The notes: generated from the sequence alone by a model not told the origin. Numbered from the stretch's first letter, positions 1 to 9,150 are shown. The stretch: DNA of 64,000 nt from Mycobacterium conspicuum (GCF_010730195.1 NZ_AP022613.1:1798001-1862000), one strand, 5' to 3'. Numbers and translations are program-made.

Positions 1-1218
1 GTGCTGCGCACCGAGCGGGTCGGCGGGCAGCCGATGGACCTGGGCGCCGAGGCGTTCGTGCTGCGCCGGCCCGAGATGCCGGCGCTGCTGGCCGAACTGG
101 GGTTGACCGATCGCGAACGGGTCACCACCGGCGCTCGGCCGCTGATCTACAGCGGGCAAACGCTGCATCCGCTTCCCGCCGAAACCGTCGCCGGGATTCC
201 GTCGTCGGCGGCGTCGCTGACCGGGCTCGTCGACGACGCCACCGTCGCGCGCATCGACGCCGAGCCCGCGCGCCCTTTCAGCTGGCAGCCGGGCGGCGAT
301 CCGGCGGTCGCCGAACTCGTGGCCGACCGGTTCGGCGAGCAGACGGTGGCCCGGTCGGTCGACCCGCTGCTGGGCGGCGTGTACGCGGGATCGGCGGCGA
401 CCATCGGGCTGCGGGCGGGCGCCCCCAGCGTGGCCGCGGCCCTCGACCGCGGCGCGGCCAGCCTGACCGACGCGGTGCGGCGGGGCCTGCCGCCGCCCGG
501 CGGCGGGCCGGTGTTCGGCGCGCTGGACGGCGGCTACCAGGTGCTGCTCGACGAGTTGGCGCGGCGCGGCCGGTTCCGGTGGGTGCAGGCCGCCGTCACC
601 GGGCTGGAACCCGGCTGGGAGCTGCACGACGAGACCGGCGGCCATTGGCACGCCGACGCGGTGGTGCTGGCGATTCCGGCCCCGCGGCTGGTTCGCTTGG
701 TGGCGGACCTGGCGCCGGGTAGCGCCGCCGCGGCAAGGCGCATCGGGAGCGCGTCGTCGGTGGTGGTGGCCCTCGCGGTGCCGGCCGACACCGCGTTTCC
801 GCGGAACTCGGGGGTGCTGGTGGCCAGCGGGGAACCGTTGCACGCCAAGGCCATTACGCTGTCGTCGCGCAAATGGGGGACGCGTGGCTCGACCCAGCTG
901 CTGCGGCTGTCGTTCGGCCGCTTCGGTGACGACCTGGCGGCTACCGCGGCCGACGACGAGCTGCTGGCCTGGTCCCTGGACGACCTGGCCGCGGTGTTCG
1001 GGCTGACCGTCGACCCGGTCGAGGTTCGGGTGCAGCGCTGGATCGACGCGATGCCCCAGTACGGGCCCGGCCACGCCGACCTGGTCGCGCGGGTGCGGGC
1101 CGGTCTGCCGCCGGGGCTGGCGGTGGCCGGCAGTTACCTGGACGGCATCGGCGTGCCGGCGTGCATCGCGGCGGCCGGGCGCGCGGTCGAGGCCCTGCAA
1201 GCCGAAGTGGCACGATAG
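1..1218 (+). CDS. hemY: Protoporphyrinogen/coproporphyrinogen oxidase HemY, 5' truncated by the window edge
   Basis: This is the C-terminal 405 residues of the FAD-dependent oxidase that oxidises the porphyrinogen ring late in heme synthesis. The reading frame is already open at base 1. The N-terminal Rossmann GxGxxG motif expected about 20-45 residues upstream is missing, so the gene starts outside the window and the GTG at base 1 is not the real start. Seen: an early substrate-pocket segment (LRTERVGGQPMDLGAEAF) and the C-terminal FAD-closing segment with VAGSYLDGIGVPACIAAAG near residue 375, which is typical of the family. The next gene, hemQ, starts 5 bases after the stop. This matches the hemY-hemQ order of M. 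tuberculosis (Rv2677c-Rv2676c) and the coproporphyrin-dependent heme pathway of Actinobacteria. Confidence 0.93.
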   Translation: MLRTERVGGQPMDLGAEAFVLRRPEMPALLAELGLTDRERVTTGARPLIYSGQTLHPLPAETVAGIPSSAASLTGLVDDATVARIDAEPARPFSWQPGGDPAVAELVADRFGEQTVARSVDPLLGGVYAGSAATIGLRAGAPSVAAALDRGAASLTDAVRRGLPPPGGGPVFGALDGGYQVLLDELARRGRFRWVQAAVTGLEPGWELHDETGGHWHADAVVLAIPAPRLVRLVADLAPGSAAAARRIGSASSVVVALAVPADTAFPRNSGVLVASGEPLHAKAITLSSRKWGTRGSTQLLRLSFGRFGDDLAATAADDELLAWSLDDLAAVFGLTVDPVEVRVQRWIDAMPQYGPGHADLVARVRAGLPPGLAVAGSYLDGIGVPACIAAAGRAVEALQAEVAR

Positions 1219-1223
1219 GAGAC

Positions 1224-1919
1224 ATGGCCAAACTCGATTACGACGCGCTGAACTCCGCGCTGCGTTACCTGATGTTTTCGGTGTTCTCCGTGCGACCCGG
1301 CGAGCTCGGCGACCAGCGGGACGCCGTGATCGACGACACGTCGAGATTCCTGAAGCAGCAGGAGGAGCGCGGCGTCGTGGTGCGCGGCCTCTACGACGTG
1401 GCAGGCCTGCGCGCCGACGCCGACTTCATGATTTGGACCCACGCCGACCGGGTCGAGGCGCTGCAGGCGACCTACGCCGACTTCCGCCGCAGCACCACGC
1501 TGGGCCGGGCCTGCTCGCCGGTGTGGAGCAGCGTGGCGCTGCACCGGCCGGCCGAGTTCAACAAGAGCCACATTCCCGCGTTCTTGGCCGGCGAGGAGCC
1601 CGGCAACTACATCTGCGTGTATCCGTTCGTGCGGTCTTATGAGTGGTACCTGCTGCCCGACGAGGAACGCCGCCGCATGCTCGCCGAGCACGGCATGGCC
1701 GCCCGCGAGTACAAGGACGTCCGGGCCAACACGGTGCCGGCGTTCGCGCTCGGCGACTACGAGTGGATCCTGGCCTTCGAGGCCCCGGAACTGGACCGCA
1801 TCGTCGACCTGATGCGGGAACTGCGGGCCACCGACGCGCGCCGGCACACCCGCGCCGAAACACCGTTCTTCACCGGCCCGCGGGTGGCCGTCGAGCAGCT
1901 GGTGAATGCGTTGCCATGA
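1224..1919 (+). CDS. hemQ: Coproheme decarboxylase HemQ (chlorite dismutase-like fold)
   Basis: This 231-residue enzyme decarboxylates coproheme III to heme b, the last step of the coproporphyrin-dependent pathway of Gram-positive bacteria. The ATG at 1224 follows a GATAGGAGAC ribosome-binding region that overlaps the hemY stop. It gives MAKLDYDALN, the usual start in mycobacteria. The family's core segments are present: YPFVRSYEWYLLP around residue 135, which holds the catalytic tyrosine region, and a following EHGMAAREYKDV segment, where the proximal heme histidine is expected. Its length is normal for actinobacterial HemQ. The stop overlaps the ATG of the methyltransferase (ATGA), so the two are probably translationally coupled. 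A longer upstream start would run into hemY and is rejected. Confidence 0.94.
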   Translation: MAKLDYDALNSALRYLMFSVFSVRPGELGDQRDAVIDDTSRFLKQQEERGVVVRGLYDVAGLRADADFMIWTHADRVEALQATYADFRRSTTLGRACSPVWSSVALHRPAEFNKSHIPAFLAGEEPGNYICVYPFVRSYEWYLLPDEERRRMLAEHGMAAREYKDVRANTVPAFALGDYEWILAFEAPELDRIVDLMRELRATDARRHTRAETPFFTGPRVAVEQLVNALP

Positions 1920-2668
1920 CAACCGAATTCGACCCGAGAGACCACACCCGCTTCGAACAGATGTACCGCGACGAGCGGATGTCGCACGGCCTGCCCGCCG
2001 CCACACCGTGGGACATCGGCGGCCCGCAGCCGGTGGTCCAGCAGCTGGTCGCGGTCGGCGCGATCAAGGGCGAGGTGCTCGACCCGGGCACCGGCCCCGG
2101 CCACCACGCCATCTATTACGCGTCGAAAGGCTTCTCCGCCACGGGAATCGACGGCTCGGAGGGCGCCATCGAGAGGGCCCGGGACAACGCGCGCAAGGCC
2201 GGGGTCACGGTGGACTTTCAGCTGGCCGACGCCACCAAGCTGGACGGGCTGGACGGCCGGTTCGACACCGTCGTCGACTGCGCCTTCTACCACACCTTCA
2301 GCACCGAACCCGAGCTGGCGCGCTCGTACGCGCAGGCGCTGCACCGGGCCACCAAACCGGGCGCGCGGCTGTACATGTTCGAGTTCGGCGCCCACGACGT
2401 CAACGGCTTCACCATGCTGCGGTCGTTGTCCGAGAACGACTTTCGCGACGTGCTGCCCGTCGGCGGCTGGGAGATCACGTATCTGGGCACGACCACCTAC
2501 CAGGTCAACATCAGCGTCGAGTCCATCGAGATGATCGCCGCGCGCAACCCCGACATGGCCGCCGAGGCGGAGAAGATGCTGGAACGCTTCCGCGTGATGG
2601 AGCCGTGGCTGGTCAACGGCAGGGTGCACGCGCCGTTCTGGGAAGTGCACGCCACCCGAGTGGATTAG
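1916..2668 (+). CDS. SAM-dependent class I methyltransferase (Rv2675c-like)
   Basis: This 250-residue protein begins at the ATG at 1916, which overlaps the hemQ stop. The S-adenosylmethionine site is visible: motif I as VLDPGTGPGHHA around residue 45, the acidic residue after strand 2 in GIDGSEGAIERA, and motif II/III in FDTVVDCAFYHTF. The second half carries a family-specific FEFGAHDVNG stretch. The substrate cannot be read from the sequence. The position right behind hemY and hemQ is kept in M. tuberculosis (Rv2675c), so a link to tetrapyrrole metabolism or to small toxic molecules is only an inference from context. Its last bases overlap the 3' end of the convergent amidohydrolase gene by 4 bases. 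Confidence 0.88.
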   Translation: MTTEFDPRDHTRFEQMYRDERMSHGLPAATPWDIGGPQPVVQQLVAVGAIKGEVLDPGTGPGHHAIYYASKGFSATGIDGSEGAIERARDNARKAGVTVDFQLADATKLDGLDGRFDTVVDCAFYHTFSTEPELARSYAQALHRATKPGARLYMFEFGAHDVNGFTMLRSLSENDFRDVLPVGGWEITYLGTTTYQVNISVESIEMIAARNPDMAAEAEKMLERFRVMEPWLVNGRVHAPFWEVHATRVD

Positions 2669-3945
2669 GTGTTGCCGCGGGTCGCGTCGGCCAAAGCGTT
2701 GCTCACCCGGTCGCCCTTCTGGTGATGGCTCAGCGAGCGGATGGACACGTCATGGCCTTCCGCCGCCCGGCGCAGCGCGCCCACCGTCGCCTGCTCGCGC
2801 GGATGGTGGCTGAACGGGTCAAATGAGTACCAGCGCATGGCGTTTGCGTAGGTCATCTTGTCGATGTCGGCGTCCGGGACGTCGTGGGCGCTGAGCACGT
2901 CCCACAGTTCCTCGGGCGCCGAGGGCCACATCGAGTCGCTGTGCGGGTAGTCGGCCTCCCAGGCGATGTTGTCGATGCCGATGTCGTGTCGCAGCTGGAC
3001 TCCGACGTGATCGCTGATGAAGCACGTCAGGAAGTGCTCGCGAAACACCTCGCTGGGCAACTTGCCGCCGAAGTCCTGGTGCGTCCACGTCGAGTGCATC
3101 TCGAAGGTGCGGTCGGCGCGCTCGAGAAAATAGGGGATCCATCCGGTGCCGCCCTCGCTCAGGGCGATCTTCAGATCGGGGTATTTCTTGATCGGCGCCG
3201 ACCACAGCAGATCCGCGGCGGCCTGCACGATGTTCATCGGCTGCAGCGTGATCATCACATCCATCGGCGCGTCGGGCGCGGTGACGGCCAGTTTTCCCGA
3301 GGAACCGATGTGCACGTTCATCACAGTCTCGGTGTCGCACAAGGCTTTCCACAGCGGCGTCCAGTAGTCGTCGTGGAAGCTGGGATAGCCCAGCACCGCC
3401 GGGTTCTCGCTGAATGTCAACGCGTGCACGCCGCGTTCGGCGTTGCGTCGCACCTCGGCCGCGCAGGCTTCGGCGTCCCAGATCACCGGCAAACACATGG
3501 GGATGAAGCGCGCCGGATACGCCCCGCACCACTCCTCGACATGCCAGTCGTTGTACGCCCGCAGCAACGCCAGGCCAAAGTCGCGGTCCTCGATGGCGAA
3601 CAACCGGCCGGCGAACCCGGGAAACGTCGGGAAGCAGATGGAGGCGAAGATCCCGCCCGCGTTCATGTCCTTGATCCGCTCGTCGACGTTATAGCAGCCG
3701 GGCCGGATCTCGTCGAGACCCTGCGGCTCGAGCCCGTACTCCTCCTTCGGCCGGCCCGCCACCGAATTGAGCGCCACGTTGGGGATCACCACATCGCGAA
3801 ACTGCCAGCTGTCGCTGCCATCTGGGTTGTGCACCAACCGCGGCGCCTCTTCGGCGTACTTCGCGGGCAAGTGATTTTTGAACATGTCCGGCGGTTCGAC
3901 GATGTGGTCGTCGACGCTGATCAGGATCATGTCGTCTTGGTTCAT
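2665..3945 (-). CDS. Amidohydrolase family 2 (PF04909-type) metal-dependent hydrolase
   Basis: This 426-residue protein has the TIM-barrel amidohydrolase-2 layout. The N-terminal metal motif is degenerate: SVDDHIVEPPDMF around residue 10, with D-x-H in place of H-x-H. Further on are VMNVHIGSSG near residue 215, ALSEGGTGWIPYFLERAD near 265, and WEADYPHSDSMWP near 335, which supplies a late metal-binding Asp. Proteins of this subgroup decarboxylate or hydrolyse aromatic acids, and many close mycobacterial homologues are annotated only at family level. The gene is absent from the equivalent M. tuberculosis segment, so it is an insertion between the Rv2675c and msrB homologues. The substrate is unknown. 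It is transcribed on its own, opposite to the heme genes. Confidence 0.85.
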   Translation of the reverse strand: MNQDDMILISVDDHIVEPPDMFKNHLPAKYAEEAPRLVHNPDGSDSWQFRDVVIPNVALNSVAGRPKEEYGLEPQGLDEIRPGCYNVDERIKDMNAGGIFASICFPTFPGFAGRLFAIEDRDFGLALLRAYNDWHVEEWCGAYPARFIPMCLPVIWDAEACAAEVRRNAERGVHALTFSENPAVLGYPSFHDDYWTPLWKALCDTETVMNVHIGSSGKLAVTAPDAPMDVMITLQPMNIVQAAADLLWSAPIKKYPDLKIALSEGGTGWIPYFLERADRTFEMHSTWTHQDFGGKLPSEVFREHFLTCFISDHVGVQLRHDIGIDNIAWEADYPHSDSMWPSAPEELWDVLSAHDVPDADIDKMTYANAMRWYSFDPFSHHPREQATVGALRRAAEGHDVSIRSLSHHQKGDRVSNALADATRGNT

Positions 3946-4072
3946 CTTCAGCCCGCTTCCCGACTCCCTTACCGTTGGTGCAACGGTACAGCATTCTTCG
4001 AGTTGAATCTGCGCCTATGGCGGGCCCTACTCGAACTTCTTCGCCATGGACGCAGAGTCAACGGCTCGGGCG

Positions 4073-4486
4073 CTAGGAGTCGGTCGGCACCAGGGTCAGC
4101 GAGATCGAGTTGATGCAGTAGCGCTGATCCGTCGGCGTCGGATAACCCTCGCCGGAGAACACGTGGCCCAGGTGGCTGTGGCAGTTGGCGCACAGCACCT
4201 CGGTGCGCGTCGTGCCCATCGAGTGGTCCGGGCGCAGGATCACCGCGTCGGAACTCGACGGGTCGAAGAATGACGGCCAGCCACAGTGTGATTCGAACTT
4301 CTCGGTGCTGCGGAACAGTTCGGCGCCGCACGCCCGGCAGTTGTAGACACCCTCGGTTTTGGTGTCGGTGTACTCGCCGGTGAAGGGCCGCTCGGTGCCG
4401 GCGCGCCGCAACACCTGGAATTCCTCCGGGGTGAGCTTCTTGCGCCACTCGTCATCGGACAGTTCAAGTTTTGGAGTCGCGGTCAT
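4073..4486 (-). CDS. msrB: Peptide-methionine (R)-S-oxide reductase MsrB
   Basis: This 137-residue cytosolic enzyme reduces the R-epimer of methionine sulfoxide in proteins, with electrons supplied through thioredoxin. Seen: two zinc-binding CxxC pairs (CRAC near residue 50, CANC near residue 99), the SHCGWPSFF active-site loop, and the catalytic cysteine in RYCINSISL near residue 124. Length and motifs are complete for a stand-alone MsrB. The ATG overlaps the 3' end of the upstream aftC gene by four bases on the minus strand, so the two are cotranscribed, as with Rv2674 and Rv2673 of M. tuberculosis. Confidence 0.96.
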   Translation of the reverse strand: MTATPKLELSDDEWRKKLTPEEFQVLRRAGTERPFTGEYTDTKTEGVYNCRACGAELFRSTEKFESHCGWPSFFDPSSSDAVILRPDHSMGTTRTEVLCANCHSHLGHVFSGEGYPTPTDQRYCINSISLTLVPTDS

Positions 4487-5742
4487 GCATCCACGCTAGC
4501 GCGTAGCCACGCCGGATCAATCCCGTCGTCCAACCGCTTCTCGGCCTTGGCGTCCAGATACCGGAAGTAGAGCACGGTGAACACCACGATCAGCAGCAGC
4601 GACCAGCCGTAGGTGATCTTCAAATAATGCAGCGCGCGGCCGTATCTCATGTAGCGGTAGATCAGCCAGTCGTCCAGCGTCAAAAAGCCGTACACCCCCA
4701 GCCACGCCGGCCAGTTGCGGATCAGCGAGTTGGGCAGCACCACCGTCATCAAAAACGGCAGCAGCATCATCGAGTAGTAGCCCTGGGCCAGCGGCAACGC
4801 CAGCCACGACCACAGCAGCAGCACGCCCGACGAGCTGGCGAACCAGAACAGCGGGTCGCGGGTGCGGTAGTAGCGGTACAGCAGCCACACGGCACCGGCG
4901 GCCAGCACCGTGAACAGCAGTCGCAGGAACACGATCAGCCAGGTCGGCAGCCCGAAGTACACGCCGTTGCCCTCGATGGAGCTGTTGAAGTAGTCCCGGA
5001 CGCCGCCGATATACGGCAGCGTCTTGGTGACGAAGTCCATCGGGTCGCTGACCAAGGGCCAGGCGGCGATGTTGACGATCACGGGCACGACGAACGCGGG
5101 GATCAGCGCCCGCCACTGGCGGTTCAGCAGCGGCAACAACAGCAGCGGGCCCAGCACCGGCTTGAGCGTGAGCGTCAACCCGATCACGCAACCGGCCCAC
5201 CACTGGTGTCCGGTCTTGCCGTCGAGCAACCAGCGGAAGAACAACACCTCGGCCAGCAGCACGCACCCGTTGATGTTGGTGAACACCAGTGTGCTGGTCA
5301 CGCTTTCGGTGCAGAACATGGCCAGCAGCAGCGCGGGCGCGGCCACCGAGGACAGCGTGAAGTTGAACAGCCGCAGCAGCAGGTACCAGGCGAGCAGGAT
5401 CGCCAGGGCATTGATCAGGATGAACAAATATCGCGACGGCGTGAAGGGCAGGTACCCGAACGGCGCCATCAGCAGCGTGCCGCCCGGCGGATACAGGTAG
5501 TGCGGGTCGACGTAGTCGAAGTGCTCGTTGTAGATGTCCCAGCCGCGCCGGAAGTTCAGCACCGCCCGGTAGACCGGCTTGAAGTCGTCGGTGATGTTGC
5601 CGTTGAGCGGGAGGATGATGCTGCGGTGCAGCACCGACAGGATGGCCGCCGGCCACAACGCGGATCGCAGCACCGTCGCGGTGCTCGGGGGTTCGGTGCG
5701 GAGGCGAAACAAGTCAGCGGCCGTCACCAGCGCACCGTACAC
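4483..5742 (-). CDS. aftC: Alpha-(1->3)-arabinofuranosyltransferase AftC (GT87)
   Basis: This 419-residue polytopic membrane glycosyltransferase uses decaprenyl-phosphoryl-arabinofuranose. It places alpha-1,3 branches in arabinogalactan and lipoarabinomannan on the outer face of the plasma membrane. The protein shows about ten hydrophobic segments. After the first there is an extracytoplasmic loop with the acidic ITDDFKPVY motif (residues 51-59) and then the HYLYPPGGTLLMAP region, characteristic of the GT87/GT-C arrangement. Its length matches Rv2673 closely. It is followed on the same strand by msrB, with a four-base overlap. Confidence 0.92.
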   Translation of the reverse strand: MYGALVTAADLFRLRTEPPSTATVLRSALWPAAILSVLHRSIILPLNGNITDDFKPVYRAVLNFRRGWDIYNEHFDYVDPHYLYPPGGTLLMAPFGYLPFTPSRYLFILINALAILLAWYLLLRLFNFTLSSVAAPALLLAMFCTESVTSTLVFTNINGCVLLAEVLFFRWLLDGKTGHQWWAGCVIGLTLTLKPVLGPLLLLPLLNRQWRALIPAFVVPVIVNIAAWPLVSDPMDFVTKTLPYIGGVRDYFNSSIEGNGVYFGLPTWLIVFLRLLFTVLAAGAVWLLYRYYRTRDPLFWFASSSGVLLLWSWLALPLAQGYYSMMLLPFLMTVVLPNSLIRNWPAWLGVYGFLTLDDWLIYRYMRYGRALHYLKITYGWSLLLIVVFTVLYFRYLDAKAEKRLDDGIDPAWLRASVDA

Positions 5743-5775
5743 CAGGGGGCGTGAGCCGCCTGGAAAGCTCCAGCC

Positions 5776-7332
5776 TCAGGCGGGGCAGTAGGTGTCGGTT
5801 CCCGGCAGCTTGCCGCTGTCCAGATAGCCGACCAGCGGCGGGACCGCGCACGGCGAGTAAATGCTGGCGCCGTGGCCGATGCCCTGCCACATCACCCGCT
5901 TGCTGGCCGCGCCCGCGTTGATGATGGTGGCCGCCGTCGCAGCGACGGCCTCCGAGCCGACGATCGGGTCGCTCTGCACGCCCAGCAACAGGGCGTCGAT
6001 CTTGAGGTCCTTCGGCGCCGGCGGCGCCGAACCGGTCGGCCAGTGCACACATTTGACGAGATCGAGCGCGGCGACGGTGCCGAATTGCGGGTAGAGCTTG
6101 GCCCAGGCGACCACCAGTTCGCGAACCCGGTCGGGGGTGGGGCGGTTGAGCGCGTCGCTGCACGAATTGACGAACTGGCCGTCGGTGTCTCTGGCGGCGT
6201 CGGCGCGGCTGATCAGGCTGGACAGCGGGCCGGGGTCGCCGGAGCGGGCGGCGGCCAGCGCGTTGGCCAGGTCGGTGGTGGTGGCGATGCGCCCGGAGTT
6301 GGGGAAGCCCAACGCCGTGGCGATGGCGTGGGCGACCTGCGCCACCGAGGCACCCCCGGGCGCCTTGCCGGCGCGCGCCGCGGCCAGCAGCGCGTCGACC
6401 GCGCCCTTGGGGTCGGGGCCCAACGCGCAATTCACCGCGACGCACTGCGCGGCGAACGCGTCGAGCGCGGCCTGCTCGCCCTTGGCCTTCTGGTCGGCGG
6501 CCGCTTCGGCGTTGATGCCCAACGCGATCGGGGAGTCGAGGATCAGCCTGGCGACCTTGTCGGGGCGCGACCCGGCGTAGGCCAACGCCACCTGGGCGCC
6601 GTTGCCGATCCCGACGAGCGCGACCGCGGGCACATCCCACAGGTTGCGCAGCCGCTCGATGTCGGACGCCGCGTGCGAGTCGTCGTAGGCCGACCCGCCC
6701 GGCGCGATCGCGTCGGTGCAATTCGTGGTGGCGGTGTTCGACACGTCGGACAGGTTGGCCACCGGATCGTCGCCGGGCTGGAATTGCGCCTGATCGCGCA
6801 TCGTCTGGCGGTCGGCGGGGTCGCGGCAGTCGATCGGGCTGGACATGCCCATGCCGCGGCGATCGACGGCGACAATGGGGTGCGCGCGCAGCACGTCGGC
6901 GCCCGCCCGGGACAGCCACACCGGCAACTGGGTGGACGACGGCAGGTCGGAGCCGGTGGTGAAGACCAGCGGCCCGGCGTCGTGCGGGGTCTGGTCGGAG
7001 CGGGCCCGCACGGCGCCGATGGTCAGGGTCCCGGAGCCGCCGTTGGGGTCCAGGTCGGCGTCGTAGGTCGCGCAGTCCAGTTTCACCCCGGGCGCCGCGG
7101 GCATCCCGGCGTCGGCGAATAGCCGCGGCGTGCAGTCGTGCCATGCCAGGTCGTTCTTCGGCGCCGCGATCGGGGGTGGACCGGCCGGCGGTGGCTTGTT
7201 GATGACCTGGCCTTGTGGCCGGGCGCCGCGGTTGGTGGCAAACCGCGGGTCCGCGGCCAAACCCGGGACGCAGCCGGCCACCACCGTGCTCACCGCGATC
7301 AGGATCGCGGGGTACGTGATGTGCCGACGCAT
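5776..7332 (-). CDS. Secreted lipoprotein alpha/beta hydrolase (Rv2672-like, TAP-like peptidase)
   Basis: This 518-residue exported hydrolase starts at the ATG at 7332 with a lipoprotein signal peptide: basic MRRH, a hydrophobic stretch, then a lipobox ending VAGC near residue 20. The alpha/beta-hydrolase fold is seen as a strand with VDRRGMGMSSPIDC (residues about 158-171), a nucleophile-elbow equivalent VGIGNGAQVALAYA around residue 240, and a C-terminal TAP-like segment with GVQSDPIVG and GIGHGASIY, which supply the late acidic residue and histidine. The elbow reads G-x-G-N-G, so the usual serine appears to be replaced by asparagine; catalytic activity is therefore uncertain. The position next to aftC and the ribD-like gene is conserved with Rv2672. 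Confidence 0.86.
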   Translation of the reverse strand: MRRHITYPAILIAVSTVVAGCVPGLAADPRFATNRGARPQGQVINKPPPAGPPPIAAPKNDLAWHDCTPRLFADAGMPAAPGVKLDCATYDADLDPNGGSGTLTIGAVRARSDQTPHDAGPLVFTTGSDLPSSTQLPVWLSRAGADVLRAHPIVAVDRRGMGMSSPIDCRDPADRQTMRDQAQFQPGDDPVANLSDVSNTATTNCTDAIAPGGSAYDDSHAASDIERLRNLWDVPAVALVGIGNGAQVALAYAGSRPDKVARLILDSPIALGINAEAAADQKAKGEQAALDAFAAQCVAVNCALGPDPKGAVDALLAAARAGKAPGGASVAQVAHAIATALGFPNSGRIATTTDLANALAAARSGDPGPLSSLISRADAARDTDGQFVNSCSDALNRPTPDRVRELVVAWAKLYPQFGTVAALDLVKCVHWPTGSAPPAPKDLKIDALLLGVQSDPIVGSEAVAATAATIINAGAASKRVMWQGIGHGASIYSPCAVPPLVGYLDSGKLPGTDTYCPA

Positions 7333-7358
7333 GCCGACCACAGTAGCGATTGGTGGCG

Positions 7359-8123
7359 TCAGGCTCTGACGTAGCGCGCGTAGAGAAATCCGGCGTCGTC
7401 GCTCAGGACGTGCGCGCAGCGCATCGGGGTCTGCACCTGGCCGGGCCCGGTGGCGATGCGGCGGGCCAGCCCGCCGACGACGTAGGGCGCGATCGTCAGG
7501 CACAACTCGTCGAGCAGGTCACGCTGGATGAAGGAGCCGAGCAGCATGGGCCCGCCTTCGGTCAGGATGCGGCGCAATCCGCGGCCCCGCAGCGCCGCCA
7601 GCAGCGCGGCCTCGTCGACTCCGGCCGGGTCGTCGCCGGAGCAGTCGAGCACCTCGGCGACCCCGGCCAGCAGCCGGCGGGTCTCGTCGCCGGCCGCCGC
7701 AGAGGTGCAGATCAGGGGCGGCACCTCGGTGCGGGTGAACACCGGCATATCCCGGTCCAGGCGGCCCGACTTGGTGACGATCGCCAGCGGCGGGACCTCG
7801 CTCTGTCCGCGGGCCTGCCGGTGCATGCGCTGCGCGACCGGCGGGCGCGCGCCGGAATACCCCTCCATCCGTACCGTGCCCGCGCCGACGACGATGACGT
7901 CGGCGAGTTCGCGCAGCACGTTGAAGATCAGTTTGTCGCCCGGCCCGCCGAGTCCGCCGCTGGTGCCGTCCGCCGTGGCCCCGCCGTCGACGCTGGTGAT
8001 GAAGTTCGCTCGCACCCACACGCCGTCCGGCCGCTCCGGATAGCCGTAGAGGTCGGGAAGTTCGGCCTCGTCGACGGCGCGCCCCGATGCCAGCAAGGCG
8101 AAGTCGGCCATGCGTCTGATCAC
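7359..8123 (-). CDS. RibD C-terminal-domain pyrimidine reductase-like protein (Rv2671-like)
   Basis: This 254-residue protein has a dihydrofolate-reductase-like fold related to the reductase half of RibD. Seen: WVRANFITSVDGGAT near residue 37, the nucleotide-binding ADVIVVGAGTVRMEGYS near residue 90, and the C-terminal LTEGGPMLLGSF signature near residue 190. It has no deaminase domain. The M. tuberculosis homologue Rv2671 is known to be able to substitute for dihydrofolate reductase when overproduced and to give para-aminosalicylate resistance; that is family knowledge, not visible here. A second start (ATG at 8111) is possible. The gene diverges from zapE with about 22 bases between starts, so the promoters must overlap the coding ends. 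Confidence 0.87.
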   Translation of the reverse strand: MIRRMADFALLASGRAVDEAELPDLYGYPERPDGVWVRANFITSVDGGATADGTSGGLGGPGDKLIFNVLRELADVIVVGAGTVRMEGYSGARPPVAQRMHRQARGQSEVPPLAIVTKSGRLDRDMPVFTRTEVPPLICTSAAAGDETRRLLAGVAEVLDCSGDDPAGVDEAALLAALRGRGLRRILTEGGPMLLGSFIQRDLLDELCLTIAPYVVGGLARRIATGPGQVQTPMRCAHVLSDDAGFLYARYVRA

Positions 8124-8145
8124 AGCACGCCGTTAGAGTTCGTGC

Positions 8146-9150
8146 ATGCACGGGCTGGTGGATCGGCATCCGACCGCCTCCCCCGAGCGGCTGATCGCCC
8201 AGCTGATTCCTCCGCCGACCTTCGCCGCGGTGAGCTTCGCCAGCTACCGCCCCGATCCGACCGAACCGACGCAGGCCGCCGCCGTCGCGGCCTGTCAGGA
8301 CTTCTGCGCGCGGGCGGTGGAGCGCCGCGCCGGCCGCAAGAAACTGTTCGGCAGGCGCGCGGTGCTGCCCGGGGTGGGCTTGTACCTGGACGGCGGTTTC
8401 GGCGTGGGCAAGACCCACCTGTTGGCTTCGGCCTACTACGAGGTGCCGACTCCCAAGGCATTTGCCACATTTGGCGAGCTGACCCAGTTGGCCGGGGTGT
8501 TCGGCTTCGCCGAATGCATCGATCTGCTGGCCGGCTACACCGTCGTGTGCATCGACGAGTTCGAGCTGGACGACCCGGGCAACACCACGCTCATCTCGCG
8601 GATGCTCTCGTCGCTGGTCGAACGGGGCGTGTCGGTGGCCGCCACCTCCAACACGCTGCCCGAGCAGCTGGGCGAAGGCCGGTTTGCCACCCAGGACTTT
8701 CTACGCGAAATCAACACGCTGGCAAGCATTTTCACTGTCGCGCGGATCGAGGGGCCGGACTACCGGCACCGCGACCTACCGCCGGCGCCGCAGCCGCTGT
8801 CGGACGACGAGGTGACCACGCGGGCCGCGGGCGTGCCGGGGGCCACGCTCGACGACTTCGACGCGTTGTGCGCGCATCTGGCCACCATGCATCCGTCGCG
8901 CTACGTCGCCCTGATCGAGGGGGTGAGCGCGGTCTTCCTCACCGGGGTGCACAAAATCGACGACCAGAACGTCGCGCTGCGGTTGGTGTCGCTGACCGAC
9001 CGGCTCTACGACGCCGGCATCCCGGTGGTGGCTTCCGGGGCGAAGCTGGACACCATCTTCAGCGCCGAAATGCTGGCCGGCGGTTACCGAAAGAAGTACC
9101 TGCGCGCCACATCTCGGCTGTTGGCGCTCACCGCAGCTCCCGGACCATGA
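8146..9150 (+). CDS. zapE: Cell division protein ZapE / AFG1-like P-loop ATPase
   Basis: This 334-residue AAA-like ATPase belongs to the ZapE/LACE1 family. Walker A is GGFGVGKTHLL near residue 85 and Walker B is VVCIDEFEL near residue 130. The conserved SRMLSSLVERGVSVAATSNTLP segment follows, and a family C-terminal region contains HKIDDQNVALRLVSLTDRLYDAG. In Escherichia coli ZapE modulates FtsZ at the division ring late in constriction; the mitochondrial relative is a protein quality factor. The role in mycobacteria is inferred. It corresponds to Rv2670c. Its last 23 bases overlap the 3' end of the convergent GNAT gene. Confidence 0.9.
   Translation: MHGLVDRHPTASPERLIAQLIPPPTFAAVSFASYRPDPTEPTQAAAVAACQDFCARAVERRAGRKKLFGRRAVLPGVGLYLDGGFGVGKTHLLASAYYEVPTPKAFATFGELTQLAGVFGFAECIDLLAGYTVVCIDEFELDDPGNTTLISRMLSSLVERGVSVAATSNTLPEQLGEGRFATQDFLREINTLASIFTVARIEGPDYRHRDLPPAPQPLSDDEVTTRAAGVPGATLDDFDALCAHLATMHPSRYVALIEGVSAVFLTGVHKIDDQNVALRLVSLTDRLYDAGIPVVASGAKLDTIFSAEMLAGGYRKKYLRATSRLLALTAAPGP

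Noticed and set aside
2884..4113. Long open frame on the plus strand opposite the amidohydrolase
   Set aside because: Arg/Ala/Gly/His-rich antisense frame typical of high-GC DNA; the opposite strand encodes a complete recognisable enzyme.
5872..7122. Long open frame opposite the lipoprotein hydrolase
   Set aside because: Same reason: repetitive Gly/Arg/Val composition, no domain, fully overlapped by a real gene.
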